DNA from: JAAXGI01 sp965206975
GTDB taxonomy: Bacteria > Gemmatimonadota > Gemmatimonadetes > Longimicrobiales > Gaopeijiaceae
Assembly: GCA_965206975.1 (NCBI GenBank)
Contig: OZ242253.1
Span: 310,001-374,000, forward strand
Direction of reading: 5' to 3'
DNA length: 64,000 nt
Shown here: positions 37,995 to 47,584 of the stretch, one piece after another
How the letters are laid out: the number at the start of each line of letters is the position of its first letter
How positions within the stretch are numbered: position 1 is the first letter of the stretch
Program-made: the position numbers and the translations under genes
The notes under the pieces: generated by a model
Database searches by the model: none
Told to the model about the DNA's origin: nothing
What the model saw: the letters and a program-made list of their open reading frames with translations, nothing else

Positions 37995-38440
37995 TCACAG
38001 CCTCGTTCGGTACACTCGAACAGTCCGACTCAGTCTGGACGGCTCCCTAACCGAATCAGACCTGCGGACCCGGAGGAAGATCGTCGCCTCCCCTTTGTGC
38101 CCGAACCGAAGAGCGGCCTCATGCCTGAAGGTTCTCTCATCTGCAGTGCAGCTACCACGGACTGTGCAGGTGTCGTGGGGCGTGATCGTCGCCACGTTGC
38201 CCGCAATGTCTACCCTGGTGGCGAACGACCCTGGTGCACCTGCCGGAGCCCACAGTGTACACGGCAACCGTGAATGACTCGCCCACCATGACGGAGTCTT
38301 GTACCACGAAGACACGCTCTAAAGCGCCGGGATCGTGGGGGAACAGCACGCCGATGCGAATCTTGGTGTCAAGCCCCAAGATCCCGCACCCTCAGAAGAG
38401 CACACTGCCGAGCCCGAGGATCACGAACCTTCGCATGTCC
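37995..38440 (-). pseudogene. decayed lipoprotein-like gene
   Basis: The minus strand begins MRRFVILGLGSVLF, then a TGA in frame, then GCGILGLDTKIRIGVLFPHD and DSVMVGESFTVAVYTVGS. In another frame it goes on with GAPGSFATRVDIAGNVATIT and DTCTVRGSCTADERTF, RHEAALRFGHKGEATIFLRV. A lipoprotein signal with a premature stop plus a frameshift near 38245 indicates a pseudogene. No function is known. Confidence 0.5.
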
Positions 38441-38507
38441 ACACCCCCGCATTCGCCTCGGACGAGTCACGCGCAGGCCGGGCTCCGGCACCCTGGGGTG
38501 AAGGGCG

Positions 38508-39074
38508 CACTCCCAGGCCCATTTCGACGAGGCCGTAACGCAGTTCGAGCGGGGCCGACAACTCGACCCGCTGCGCCCATCTCTGAGGGCTAGCTTCGGG
38601 GTTTTCGACTTCATGCGAGGGGATTACGGCCGCGCCGAGGAGAGGTTCGGTCATCTCGTGCAACAGGATCCCGGCTTCCAGTTTGCGCACTTCTTCGGTG
38701 GACTGAGTGCCCAGTTTGGGGGTGACGGCGCCCGCGCGGTGAAATCGCTCGAGAAGGCTCTAGATATTGGAGGCTGGAGCCCGGAGGTAGCTGCCGCCCT
38801 CGGATACGCCCTGGTTGCGGAAGGCCGCGAAGAGGCTGGGCGAGAAGTATTGGATCGACTGATCAGAGAGGGCCAGGAGCGCTACGTATCCCCCGTACGG
38901 GTCTCGCTGCTGTACCTGGCGCTCTCCGAGTACGACGCCGCGTTCGATGCCTTGAGGGAGGCGGTCACATCCCGGGCCACGGACCTGGTCTGGATAGCCG
39001 TGTACCCGGGATTCGAAGGAGTGCATGACGAGCCCAAGGATGCAGAGGTGCGGCAAGCAATCTTCGGAGGGTAG
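38508..39074 (+). pseudogene. TPR-repeat protein, C-terminal remnant
   Basis: The frame is open from about 38508 (AHFDEAVTQFERGRQLDPLR) to 39074, giving tetratricopeptide repeats: GDYGRAEERFGHLVQQDPGF, ARAVKSLEKALDIGGWSPEV followed by AAALGYALVAEGREEAGREV, then RYVSPVRVSLLYLALSEYDA. This matches the 3' end of TPR-containing regulatory kinases or winged-helix proteins common in Acidobacteriota and Gemmatimonadota. The upstream frame is closed by TGA and no kinase or DNA-binding domain is present, so it is a 5'-truncated relic. Confidence 0.62.
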
Positions 39075-39107
39075 GCGAGCGAGGTCCGATCCCCCTCCAA
39101 GGCCTGC

Positions 39108-40476
39108 CTACTGGAGCTGCAGGACGATCTCGTCGCGCAGCTCTCCCAACTCGACACGCTCGTCAGCCGTCACTTTTCGGGCCGCGCGGCCGAAGGCTCG
39201 GTCGACGAACGAGCGAGCCTCTTCGAGCGCCTCCGCTCCCTCAGGTTTCTCTCCAGTGGCGAGGCGGTCTAGAAGGTGCACGTATGCGATCCGCGTCGCA
39301 GAGAACGCCCACCCGTCCGGTGCGAATTGCGCCGCGCTCCGCGCGTCTGGCCACACAGCCATGCTACCTTCCCGACGGCTGACCAGGCTCTTGAGGGCTA
39401 CAAACGTCGCGTGCCTAGGAAGTCCGACTCGGCTGAGGCCGGAACCGGTGTAGATGCTGGCGTGCCGGCCCGGATCGAAGATCCAGCCAAGATACATCCA
39501 AGACGCCCAGTTCATCTTATCGTTTTCGAGGTGCACGTCTGATTGGCGGGCCTTCCTGGCCGCGTTACCCACATCCCACCAAGTGTTGTGAAGGACCGAG
39601 TGGATCGGTTCGGTCATACCCCGGCGCAGCATGTGTTGGGCGACAAGAGTCGCAGTCCATCTGCGTATCTCGAAGCACGCCTGATGGTCGACCTGAGTTG
39701 GAGCATCGAACACACAGGGAGCTCCTGCGCTATCTCTGCGCCGATCTGCTCTGCGGAGAGCGGTCACCGCGGAGCTCAGGTTCTCTATGGTGGGCGCGGC
39801 GTAGTATCCGGCTAGACGCCTGCGTACCAGCGAGCCTCGATCGTCGAGGATCGATTCGGGGAGCTGCTGGTCCGGCATCCAGTCGAGGTTGCTTTCTTCG
39901 ATGGACCACTCGGGAAGCCGAACCGCTGCAGCCACCGCCAACGGATCTATCCCCACCAGAGTCTCGGCATCCCAATCGCTAGGGATCCCATCCATGCCAA
40001 AGAGCTCGATCGCGAACTGCCGGTCACTAGAGAGCAGCGCGTAACCTGGCTGGAACGGACGCACATGCCGGGACGACAGGGGGGTATCCAGGGACCGGAT
40101 GTATGGGTGTGGGTGACGCCGAAGCGGCGGGGCCGCAAGCCGGCCCGCCGTCGAGGAGCGTAGCGACGAGGCCGCCAGGGCCCGAGTCGCCGAGCGGAAT
40201 CGGGCTCGGGACGATGTCCAACGCCGTGGGTTCGGTAACGTGAGCCACGGCCCGTCCGACGATGGTCGTATCGGAGAACCGGAAGAAGGCGAGATCAAAC
40301 CCGTCCCGCGCCGCGTGGCAGTGTGCACATTCGTCCAGAAAGGCAGTCTCGCCTCGAGCGACGGATAGACTCGAGGAGTCCGATTCGTGGGGAGCCATCG
40401 GCTCCGAGCCGTCGCACGCCGCCAAGGCTATCAACACGAATCCGTACGGTCCCCGACTGATTGTCCGGTTAGCCAT
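39108..40476 (-). pseudogene. mono-haem cytochrome c-like lipoprotein, frame-disrupted
   Basis: From ATG 40476 (AGGGAGG upstream) a lipoprotein-like signal (GFVLIALAACDG) leads to FLDECAHCHAARDGFDLAFF, with a CxxCH haem motif. The reading stays sensible to about 40205 (TALDIVPSP), then the continuing protein moves to a second frame from about 40110 (YIRSLDTPLSS, RPFQPGYALLSSDRQFAIEL) and ends at 39108. Between them lie about 95 bases that fit neither frame well, so a small insertion or indel broke the gene. Intact, it would be an exported haem protein of about 440 residues of unknown role. Confidence 0.6.
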
Positions 40477-40759
40477 CTGGGACCTCCCTGTTTCTCAGCG
40501 CGCCGAAGGGGCAAGCTCCACCTCAGAACGGTGGCGCCCCGTTGGCGCGACGACCGACGAGTCATCCTCGTTTTTGTGAATCCGAGGCGCAAGCCTTTTG
40601 TGAATCCGACGCGCCCGCGGTGACCGGCGTTGAGCAGAATCCGAGGTGCCAGCGGCCACCGGCGCTGAATCGGTGTGGATCAGCGTGTCGCTGTCCACGC
40701 CATACATTGAGCAGATTATGCATTAGACGTGCCACCGATCACGAGCGTCAAGACACGGA

Positions 40760-41559
40760 TCAGTGAGTCATCATCCACACGACGACGTTCACGCCGACCG
40801 CGTAGGCGTCAGGTGAGAGCTCGTAGAAGAAACGGGGGTCTTCGCCCTCGCGTTCCCAACCGTCCGCGATGTCGGTATTGTGGGTGATCAGGACCATGAT
40901 GCGTCCATCATCGTCGAGTATGGTGCGGATGTGCGGCTGGCGGCTCTCAAAGCCACGCTCAGAGGTCCCCCCCTCCGCTGCGCCTCCAATGCTGAATCGA
41001 GGGAATCTGCGGCAGTTTCGGCACATCATAGACGATGTCGAAGAGCGGGTGCTCCATCGGCAAGTTCACGATCTCCCGATCCGGGAAGACGGGCTCCGTC
41101 TGGCGCTCCCACTGAGTCCACGCGGTGTTGCCCGAGAAATCGTCGACCCAGAGGAATCCGCCCTTCCTCAAGTATCTGTTGAGCGCTTCGGCTTCCTCCT
41201 CCTCGAATCCGGTAACCCCTACATGGGATGCGAAAAGGAAGGGACGCCGGAACAACTCCGGGTCGGTGGCCCGTACGATCGCAAACGCGGGCTCACCGTG
41301 TTCCCATTCGCTGATCGGGGTGGGAGTCAATGGAGAGAGTCGCGTGGTGAGGTTCCGCTCCGCGTTGGGGAAGCCGGTGTCCCAACTCGATCCTCCGGGC
41401 TCTCGCCGTACCTCCGCGAAGGCGAGTCGACAAAAGGTGAAGCCCCCCGCGCCGGTCAGGGAGACCGTCACCCAGGCGGACCCGGGTCCCACAACGGCGA
41501 TAGCCCTGCCCCTCGAGGCCGAGGGGCAGGGCCGAGGTGGCCGCACACATCAGGAGCAT
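40760..41559 (-). pseudogene. DUF4159 domain protein, double frameshift
   Basis: Three minus-strand frames make one DUF4159 protein. The signal peptide is MLLMCAATSALPLGLEGQG; then FTFCRLAFAEVRREPGGSSW, EEEEAEALNRYLRKGGFLWV, DDFSG, PQIPSIQHWRRSGG; then TSERGFESR, RIMVLITHNTDIADGWEREG, EDPRFFYELSPDAYAVGVNV. The joins fall at a C6 run (41443-41448) and a C7 run (40967-40973); removing one base from each restores the frame. DUF4159 proteins are exported and often accompany MoxR/vWA genes, which are not seen here. Confidence 0.72.
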
Positions 41560-41607
41560 CAGGACCGCCCCTGATCCGGTGCCTGACCGTGGGGTCAGGC
41601 TCCTTCC

Positions 41608-42675
41608 CTAGGGTCTCACCCTGATGTACTTGCGCAATTGCCGAGGCCGAGGCTCCCCACCGTACATATTGCCCTCCGCATCCACGGTCACGAACTCCGC
41701 ACCGTTTCCTGACGGGTCGCGCGGATCTGCCCACGGGAACCGGATGAACTCAGTTACCCAACCCGTCTCAATCTCCCCGATGCGAATCCCCATCTCGTAG
41801 CCAGGGTTCTGCAGGTCGTCGGATTCGGAATCCGCCACGTAGATCAGCCCGTTGTCATCGAAAGCGATTCCGCTTGGGCGCCCGAATTGGGTCCAAGTCG
41901 TGATGTGGTTCCCCTGCTGGTCGAAGATCTGAATCCGGCTGTTGCTGCGATCTCCTACGTAGACCCGACCGTCCGCATCGATGTCGATGGCGTGGAGCGT
42001 ACGGAATTCGCCTGGGCCATACCCGGTCCCGCCCCACTCCATGAGGTATTCGCCGCGGCTGTTGTACTTAATCACGCGGTTGTTTCCGCCGACCCCGTGT
42101 CCGTCGGCGATGAAGATGTCCCCATTGTCCGCGATCACCACGTCGGAGGGGGAGGTGAGGTGATCGGGGCCCGGTCCTGCCATGCCCGGGGTGCCCAGCA
42201 CCATCAGTACGTCGCCGCGCGGGCTAAACTTGATGACCTGGTGGCCTCGTGTGTCGCCTGCCGGAACGGCCCCCGAGCCTGCTCCGTCCGTCACATACAC
42301 GTTTCCGTCGGAGTCCACGTCGATTCCGTGGGGCCAGATGAACATCCCGCCGCCAAAGCTCTCGGTGACGTTGCCGTTCGGATCGAACTGGATGACCGGG
42401 TCCAGATCGGAGTCGAAGCACTCGTTACCAAACCGTTCGGGTCCCGCATCACAGCGAATGACCGCCCAAATGTGCCTCCCATCCCGATCCACGCTGGTCT
42501 TGCCTACGGCGCCCATCTCCCGTCCACCCGGCAACTTGGCCCAGCCGTCCTCTATGGCGTATTTATTCGTCGAGTTCACCTGAGCGATCGCCTGCTCGGT
42601 CGGGAAGAACAACGCAATGCCCAGCACTGCGACGACCCAGGCTGCTGGACGGGCACTTCGAGTGAGAATCAACAT
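41608..42675 (-). CDS. exported NHL-repeat / six-bladed beta-propeller protein
   Basis: 355 residues from ATG 42675 (GAGGTG upstream) with signal peptide AAWVVAVLGIALFFPTEQAI ending AQ. NHL-type repeats are PHGIDVDSDGNVYVTDGAGS, SPSDVVIADNGDIFIADGHG, LHAIDIDADGRVYVGDRSNS followed by RIQIFDQQG, and PSGIAFDDNGLIYVADSESD. This architecture resembles peptidylglycine lyase-like and other NHL propellers, but no catalytic assignment is safe. It probably acts in the periplasm. It lies downstream of the trypsin-like gene on the same strand, with about 340 bases between. Confidence 0.84.
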   Translation of the reverse strand: MLILTRSARPAAWVVAVLGIALFFPTEQAIAQVNSTNKYAIEDGWAKLPGGREMGAVGKTSVDRDGRHIWAVIRCDAGPERFGNECFDSDLDPVIQFDPNGNVTESFGGGMFIWPHGIDVDSDGNVYVTDGAGSGAVPAGDTRGHQVIKFSPRGDVLMVLGTPGMAGPGPDHLTSPSDVVIADNGDIFIADGHGVGGNNRVIKYNSRGEYLMEWGGTGYGPGEFRTLHAIDIDADGRVYVGDRSNSRIQIFDQQGNHITTWTQFGRPSGIAFDDNGLIYVADSESDDLQNPGYEMGIRIGEIETGWVTEFIRFPWADPRDPSGNGAEFVTVDAEGNMYGGEPRPRQLRKYIRVRP

Positions 42676-43017
42676 GATTGCACCTCGTTCGACCGGCCGA
42701 GGCGGTCTCTATAGAAGCAGGAACGCTCGGTCCGATCCGGGGGGTTAGTGGGAGGAAGGCCCGATCGGCCCCTCGCCTGGTTCAACCGTACGCCTAAGAC
42801 ATTCGCCCGGCAATGACGAGAGATCGGCGCCGGCGCGCTGTCTTGAGGTCGGTCTGGGCCTGGGAGTGGTGCCCCCGCGGGGAACGACTATGATCCGGCG
42901 ACGGCGCGGGGTCCTATGCAGCGAATACACACCCGAGGCAGTTGGGCCGGGAGAGGTAACGTGCGACAAGGGGGAACGGGCCTGCCTCGGAGGAGTCGCA
43001 CGGGTCGGCCCAGTGGC
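42676..43017. other. gap without a supported gene
   Basis: About 340 bases between the NHL protein start and the end of the protease. I find no conserved reading, clear promoter or terminator hairpin. Confidence 0.3.
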
Positions 43018-44028
43018 TCACGGCTCGTAGGCCGTCTCCCCGTTCCAGTTCTCCGGGAAGGGCTGATAGCTACCGGGATGCGGTCTCGGCGGCGCCTGGG
43101 CACGGAGAGGCTGTTCCCCACTCGCGTCCAGGTGATCGACAAGGTCCCAGACCTCGTCGATCCGAATGCCGAAGTTCAGGCTCCCGATCCCCACACGTAC
43201 CTCGTCGCCGTCCGTGTCCGTGACGCGGGTCTCGGTGGCCGCATGACTCACGGCAATGACCCAACCGTCGTGATCGATGACCGGGCTCCCGCTCGTTCCT
43301 CCCGAGATATCGAAGTTGTACTGAACCTCGACGTGCGGGGCCTCCCCCGAACCGATCGCCCGAAGGGCACTGATCACTCCATCCTTGAAGGTGGGAGTCG
43401 CCAGCCGCTCGGCTTCCCCCTTTGTCAGCCCCAGCTCGCCCGGAAAGCCCAGCGTGCCCACGGGTTGCCCGATCTGGAGGCCGTTGGCCAGTTCTCGAGG
43501 CAGGAGGTTGAGCCCGACTTCCCACGTCCCATCGATCGTCAGGAGCCCAATATCCTCAGATCTGGTCGTCCCGTCGTAGTCGGGGTGGACCAAGCCATCA
43601 CCCAGGATTTCGTAGGTGCCGCTTCCGCCTATTGCAGTGCCTGCTCGGACGACAGCCGGCACCGGGTCATATTCCGCCTTGGCGTCGAGGCGCTCCCTCA
43701 ACGCCTCGACAACATGGGCATTGGTCCAGATCGCGTCCGGAGAATAGGCGGCAAATCCGGTGCCGACCCGGGAGTAGAATCTCGTGCCTTCTCTGACGTA
43801 GCGAACCACGACCGAGTATACGGCTTCCGGGATGCGTGACTGGACGATGACATTGGCCCAGCTCAGGGTCTCACCCTGTGGACCTTGCGGGCCATGCGGG
43901 CCTTGCGGACCCTCGGGTCCTCGCTGGCCTGTCTCTCCGGTCGACCCCTGAATTCCCTGTGGGCCTTGTGGGCCGACAGGGCCTTCACAGCCGAGGACAA
44001 TCAGGAGAAGGACGAGAGAACGTTTCAG
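43018..44028 (-). CDS. trypsin-like serine protease lipoprotein with collagen-like stretch
   Basis: About 336 residues. Downstream of a KRSLVLLLIVLGC lipobox is a Gly-X-Y run (GPVGPQGPQGIQG, GQRGPEGPQGPHGPQGPQGE; about residues 15-53). Then comes a chymotrypsin-fold protease with His in TNAHVVEAL, Asp in SEDIGLLTID and Ser in ISGGTSGSPVID. The codon before KRSLV is CTG (44028) rather than ATG, and an IS21-type relic begins within a few bases, so its insertion probably destroyed or altered the start. Expression may be weak or lost. It is probably a surface-anchored protease. Confidence 0.75.
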   Translation of the reverse strand: MKRSLVLLLIVLGCEGPVGPQGPQGIQGSTGETGQRGPEGPQGPHGPQGPQGETLSWANVIVQSRIPEAVYSVVVRYVREGTRFYSRVGTGFAAYSPDAIWTNAHVVEALRERLDAKAEYDPVPAVVRAGTAIGGSGTYEILGDGLVHPDYDGTTRSEDIGLLTIDGTWEVGLNLLPRELANGLQIGQPVGTLGFPGELGLTKGEAERLATPTFKDGVISALRAIGSGEAPHVEVQYNFDISGGTSGSPVIDHDGWVIAVSHAATETRVTDTDGDEVRVGIGSLNFGIRIDEVWDLVDHLDASGEQPLRAQAPPRPHPGSYQPFPENWNGETAYEP

Positions 44029-44030
44029 GA

Positions 44031-44470
44031 GAAGCCTCCGTCTTCAGGGTCCAGCTGCCGATTCCACTCCATCGGAATCAGCAGCGGCGCGCCTCCGTAG
44101 CGAGCAAATCACTCAAGATGCCCCGTGTGCGACGCCGACTGACTCTGATCCTAGCTCACCCAGCAGAACTTCGCCCGGCAATGCGACAGCGTGCCGATCA
44201 GCGCCTGGACGCGCCGCTCCCGAGCCCAAAGCGGCACCCACACCTCGCACCACTCACGGTGGGCCTGCACGCCCGGGGGCGCCTCCCCACACCTGAGCGC
44301 CCGCGGCCGCGGCCTCCCGTGCTTGCGCCTCAGGTGACGCGCCACCGTTTGGCAGTTGTCCCCGTACCCGTGGTCTCGGATCAGGAGCTCGTAGATCTGT
44401 CGGGCTTGAGCTGGCCGACCCCCCGAGTCCCTCCGACATCGCGGCAACCTCCCCGGGGCCAAGATGGCCT
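44031..44470 (-). pseudogene. IS21-family transposase relic, copy B
   Basis: Same element as 28655-29342, at high identity. The minus strand has QIYELLIRDHGYGDNCQTVA, then RHLRRKHGRPRPRA, then VWVPLWARERRVQALIGTLS followed by HCRAKFCWVSED, and ends with the shared IPMEWNRQ tail. Frame breaks and the missing catalytic end make it inactive. It cuts into the protease start on one side and a hicA fragment on the other. Confidence 0.6.
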
Positions 44471-44486
44471 GCTCTCAATTCGCTGC

Positions 44487-44630
44487 TCCCATCAGAAGTT
44501 CATCCGTACGCTCGGCGAAACCAGGGACACGGTGATCGTGCCCATGAAACGCGAAACCCCTGCGGGTACACTGCGTAGCATCCTCAACCAGGCGCACATT
44601 GACCCCGACCGGCGGGATGAGCTGGGCTGA
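44487..44630 (+). pseudogene. hicA toxin 3' fragment
   Basis: The reading SHQKFIRTLGETRDTVIVPM, then KRETPAGTLRSILNQAHIDP, then a stop at 44630 matches the C-terminal part of HicA mRNA-interferases (SHhkF...vtvP.H...l..GTLrsIlrqAgi). The N-terminal helix and catalytic region are missing, probably lost with the adjoining IS21-type relic. No hicB follows. Confidence 0.6.
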
Positions 44631-44797
44631 TCACATCGATGGGAGGGTGTCCCAGGCGTAGAGGATGCGGTGGGACAACGCGGCTAGAGGCGGCCTTGAT
44701 CTCGGCACGGGTCATGGCGTAGGCGTGTCGTGGGGCCGGGGAAGAGATGGAGCGGGTCTCGGTCCCACCGGCCGGGGCTGTCGCCGCCCGGCGCTCC

Positions 44798-45632
44798 CTA
44801 GTGCTCGCCGTCATCGAACTCCCTTCTCGATGACGGGTGACTGACCTGCGGGTTCAAGCCCTCGCGTGCTGGAGACTCCTCCGCCGGGACCGGCTCGACG
44901 GCGGATCCCCGGGGCTTACGGGGAAGATTGCCTAGGGTGATCCTTGGCGCACCGGGCCGTCCGGCGTTCGGGATCCTCCCCTCGCGCACCAAGCGACCGA
45001 GACGAGAAGCGGAGTAGCCGCTTGTCGCGGCGGCCTCCGTCAGCGTCAGGGCGGCATCGTCTCTCCGGCGCAAGGCTGATTCGAGCTCCGCCGCACAGGC
45101 CTCGAGCGCCACGACCGGTGTCTCGCCCGGAATCGGCGCACGATCCCAGCCCGCGTGCGCCATGCTTCGGGCAGGATCGTGAGCCAGGTTCTCAGGTCGT
45201 CTTCGACCGTTGGATTCCAAGTGGGCGTAGGGCCAGGGACGGCGTGGCCGATGTGCCCGCGTCTCGACTCCTGCCGAACGCACGAAGGAACCTCGTCACG
45301 GCATCCCCATCATCCCTCCGGGACAGCTCGCCCGCGGTGGGCTTCACCTCTTCACCGGAGGTGTCAACGAGCGCCTCTGCGGCGAGCGGGCCGGCGTGGG
45401 TATCGGCCCCGTCCAGGAGCTGTGCCCGGAAGAAGCCGGCGGCGAATTGATCGGCCTGCCCCTTTGCTCTGGCCCAGTCGCGATGCCCCAGTGACCGGGT
45501 CCGTCTCCGACCCTCCTCGCGCCACTCGATCTGGATGATCCCAGTCCTGGGGTCGGAAAAGGCACGAACCCTGTTTCGGCCCCAGTTGCCGGCGCTGTGG
45601 CTCCGCCGGGTTCGTTTCGTGCTCGCCACCAT
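44798..45632 (-). pseudogene. recombinase-like/HTH protein (gene B, locus 1), frameshifted
   Basis: The N-terminal frame (45632 downwards) has GRNRVRAFSDPRTGIIQIEW, then REEGRRRTRSLGHRDWARAK, like gene B at 62246-63109. After about residue 110 the frame is lost. A second frame resumes with VVALEACAAELESALRRRDD, then ALTLTEAAATSGYSASRLGR and LVREGRIPNAGRPGAPRI, ending at 44798. The central core-binding region is scrambled by frameshifts. Its ATG overlaps the stop of gene A by one base. The intact relative suggests a DNA-binding protein derived from an integrase. Confidence 0.65.
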
Positions 45633-46011
45633 CAGGCTCCCTCTTCGGGGAGGGATAGCACGCCCTGCGTACTCGAGACCTTGCCCGGAAGAGGCTCCTC
45701 TTCCGGCTCCGGGTCGGCGGCGGATTCCGGTGCCTTCCGGGGGAGGTCTCTCAGTGCGATCCTCGGTGCACCGGGCCTTCCGGCGTTCGGGATCTTGCCC
45801 TCACGCACCAAGTGACCGAGGTGATCTGCGGAGTAGCCGCTTGTCGCGGCGGCCTCCGTCAGGGTCAGGACGGTGTGGCCCAGTGCTGCTTCGAGCTCCA
45901 CCGCACAGGCCTCCAGCGCGATGGCATGTCGATCGCCCCCGTATCGTCGCATGGTCTCGGCTCGCCTGCGCCAAGCTTTCACCAGGGCCAGAACCGAATC
46001 TCGATCGATGG
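45632..46011 (-). pseudogene. excisionase-like HTH protein (gene A, locus 1), 5' end cut by an IS256-family element
   Basis: About 125 residues from the IS edge: VLALVKAWRRRAETMRRYGG, ALEACAVELEAALGHTVLTL, then TEAAATSGYSADHLGHLVRE followed by GKIPNAGRPGAPRI (an HTH_17/excisionase-like fold) and an acidic, proline-rich tail. The missing first codons (MSDRGS) lie beyond the IS element at about 47459-47478, in line with the intact relative MSHRGSLEF at 63501. The insertion therefore split this gene after codon 6. Confidence 0.62.
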
Positions 46012-47458
46012 TGTCCCGCTGACAGTTGAAGGTGGTGGCTCCGGAGAGTCTCTTGGTTAGCCTGCCTTTCTCATTTCGGCAACCGGTTCATGGTCGTCGA
46101 GGTGGGCCCTGAGCATCCAGAGCTGGTCGTAGCCGATGATCCTCCGGTAGCTCTTCTCGGTCTCCACGAACGAGGCCGCGGCCCAGCGCAAGGCCATCGC
46201 TCCGTTCTTCCAGTTGGTCACCCTGCGGGTCTTCCGTCTTACGCCCGAGTGGGTGCTGTCGATCAGGTTGGTCGAGCCCAGGCACTTCCTCAGCCGCGGC
46301 GGGAGGCCGAGCCGGTTGATCGTGAACATCTCGCTGAGGCCTTCGCGCAGGCTGGCCGAGGCCGAGGGGTGGTCGCGCTCGAGCCATCGGGCGAGCTGCT
46401 CGAGCTTCTGCTCGCCCTGCTTCGCGTCCAGCTTCATCGCCGCCCGGAACGCCGCCTTCACCTGAGGATGCTGATCCTTCGGCAGATGACCCAGCACGTT
46501 GCGGAGCTTGTGGTTGCGGCAGCGCTGGATGGGGTGACGTTGGCCGAACACCTTCTCGATCGCCTTCCTGAGCGCTTTCGAGCCATCGATCACGAACAGC
46601 CGCCGCCTGCCCGGGTCCAGGCCGCGCTCGACCAGATCCTCTAGGAGCGCGCTGGTCACCTCGGCGTTCTCACTCGCTCCTTCCCTCACGCCCAGCACGT
46701 GCTTCTTTCCGTCTGAGTCCACGCCTACCGCAGCAAGCACGTGGTGCGAGCCCATCCGGATCCCGTCCAGGTAGATCACCAGGAGGTCCCACGCATCCAG
46801 CCGGCGCTCCATCAGCTCCTTCAGCACGCGCTCAGAGGCCTCGACCGTCTCACGGCTCACCGCCGACTTGCTCACCCCGACCGTGTCGGCCATCTCACCG
46901 ATCACACGGCCGTACTTCCGCGTGCTCACCCCCGCCATCAGGACCTCGAGCATCCGATCCGCCACGGCGCCCGGTCTCCGCATCGCTGCGTACGCCGGCA
47001 CCTCGACCTCGCCACCCTCCCCGGCGCCCCGGCGCCTGAGCCGTGGCCGCTCCACACGCACCTTCCGGTCCGACAGGTAAACCACACCACCCTGCCGGCC
47101 ATACCACGCCGTGTCGTCTTCCGCTCGTGACCGACCTGCCTGCTTCACGCCTGCCACACCCTCGGCGCTCATCTCCAGCACCGCTTCGATCGTCGCTCGT
47201 CCCATCACCTGGATGACTTCGTCGATCGCGACCTCCGTCTGCTCCACGAGCTCAAGCAGCGGAAGCAGAAACTGCCCCTCCCGCTTCAGGAACTCCCTGA
47301 TCGCGCGCTTGTCCGCCCGATCCCTTGCCTCGTACGTTCTCTTCATCGTGGTGGCTCCGTGTTGGGGTTTTTGCCTACCCGAGCCTATCGGCCCGGGACC
47401 CCCGGGGCCACCACTTTTCTTTCTCCCCTTTCAGGAACCTTCAACTACGGTTGGGACA
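46012..47458. mobile_element. IS256-family insertion sequence, second type
   Basis: 1447 bp with imperfect terminal repeats starting TGTCCC and sharing AGTTGAAGGT (46012 and, inverted, 47458). It contains one full transposase on the minus strand. It is unrelated at sequence level to the IS256 copies at 33.9 and 36.5 kb. It lies inside gene A of the recombinase-derived pair. I could not see a perfect target duplication. Confidence 0.72.
46057..47346 (-). CDS. IS256 family transposase
   Basis: 429 residues, complete. Motifs are KVRVERPRLRRRGAGEGGEV, MLEVLMAGVSTRKYGRVIGE and VGVSKSAVSRETVEASERVL; then the first Asp in LVIYLDGIRMGSHHVLAAVG, the second in LFVIDGSKALRKAIEKVFGQ, the RCRNHKLRNVLGHLPKDQHP box, and INRLGLPPRLRKCLGSTNLI with DSTHSGVRRKTRRV. 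This is the Mutator-like branch of IS256. All catalytic positions look present. Confidence 0.92.
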   Translation of the reverse strand: MKRTYEARDRADKRAIREFLKREGQFLLPLLELVEQTEVAIDEVIQVMGRATIEAVLEMSAEGVAGVKQAGRSRAEDDTAWYGRQGGVVYLSDRKVRVERPRLRRRGAGEGGEVEVPAYAAMRRPGAVADRMLEVLMAGVSTRKYGRVIGEMADTVGVSKSAVSRETVEASERVLKELMERRLDAWDLLVIYLDGIRMGSHHVLAAVGVDSDGKKHVLGVREGASENAEVTSALLEDLVERGLDPGRRRLFVIDGSKALRKAIEKVFGQRHPIQRCRNHKLRNVLGHLPKDQHPQVKAAFRAAMKLDAKQGEQKLEQLARWLERDHPSASASLREGLSEMFTINRLGLPPRLRKCLGSTNLIDSTHSGVRRKTRRVTNWKNGAMALRWAAASFVETEKSYRRIIGYDQLWMLRAHLDDHEPVAEMRKAG

Positions 47459-47584
47459 GCTTCCGCGATCACTCATTTGCCCACCCGCCTGCGACTGAGT
47501 CCCCGCTTCCATTCCTGGACAGGGCCGTCGTGCGATTTCCCGGAAACGCTGGGCGCTTCGCGACGAATGCGTCCCCGAAGCGCA

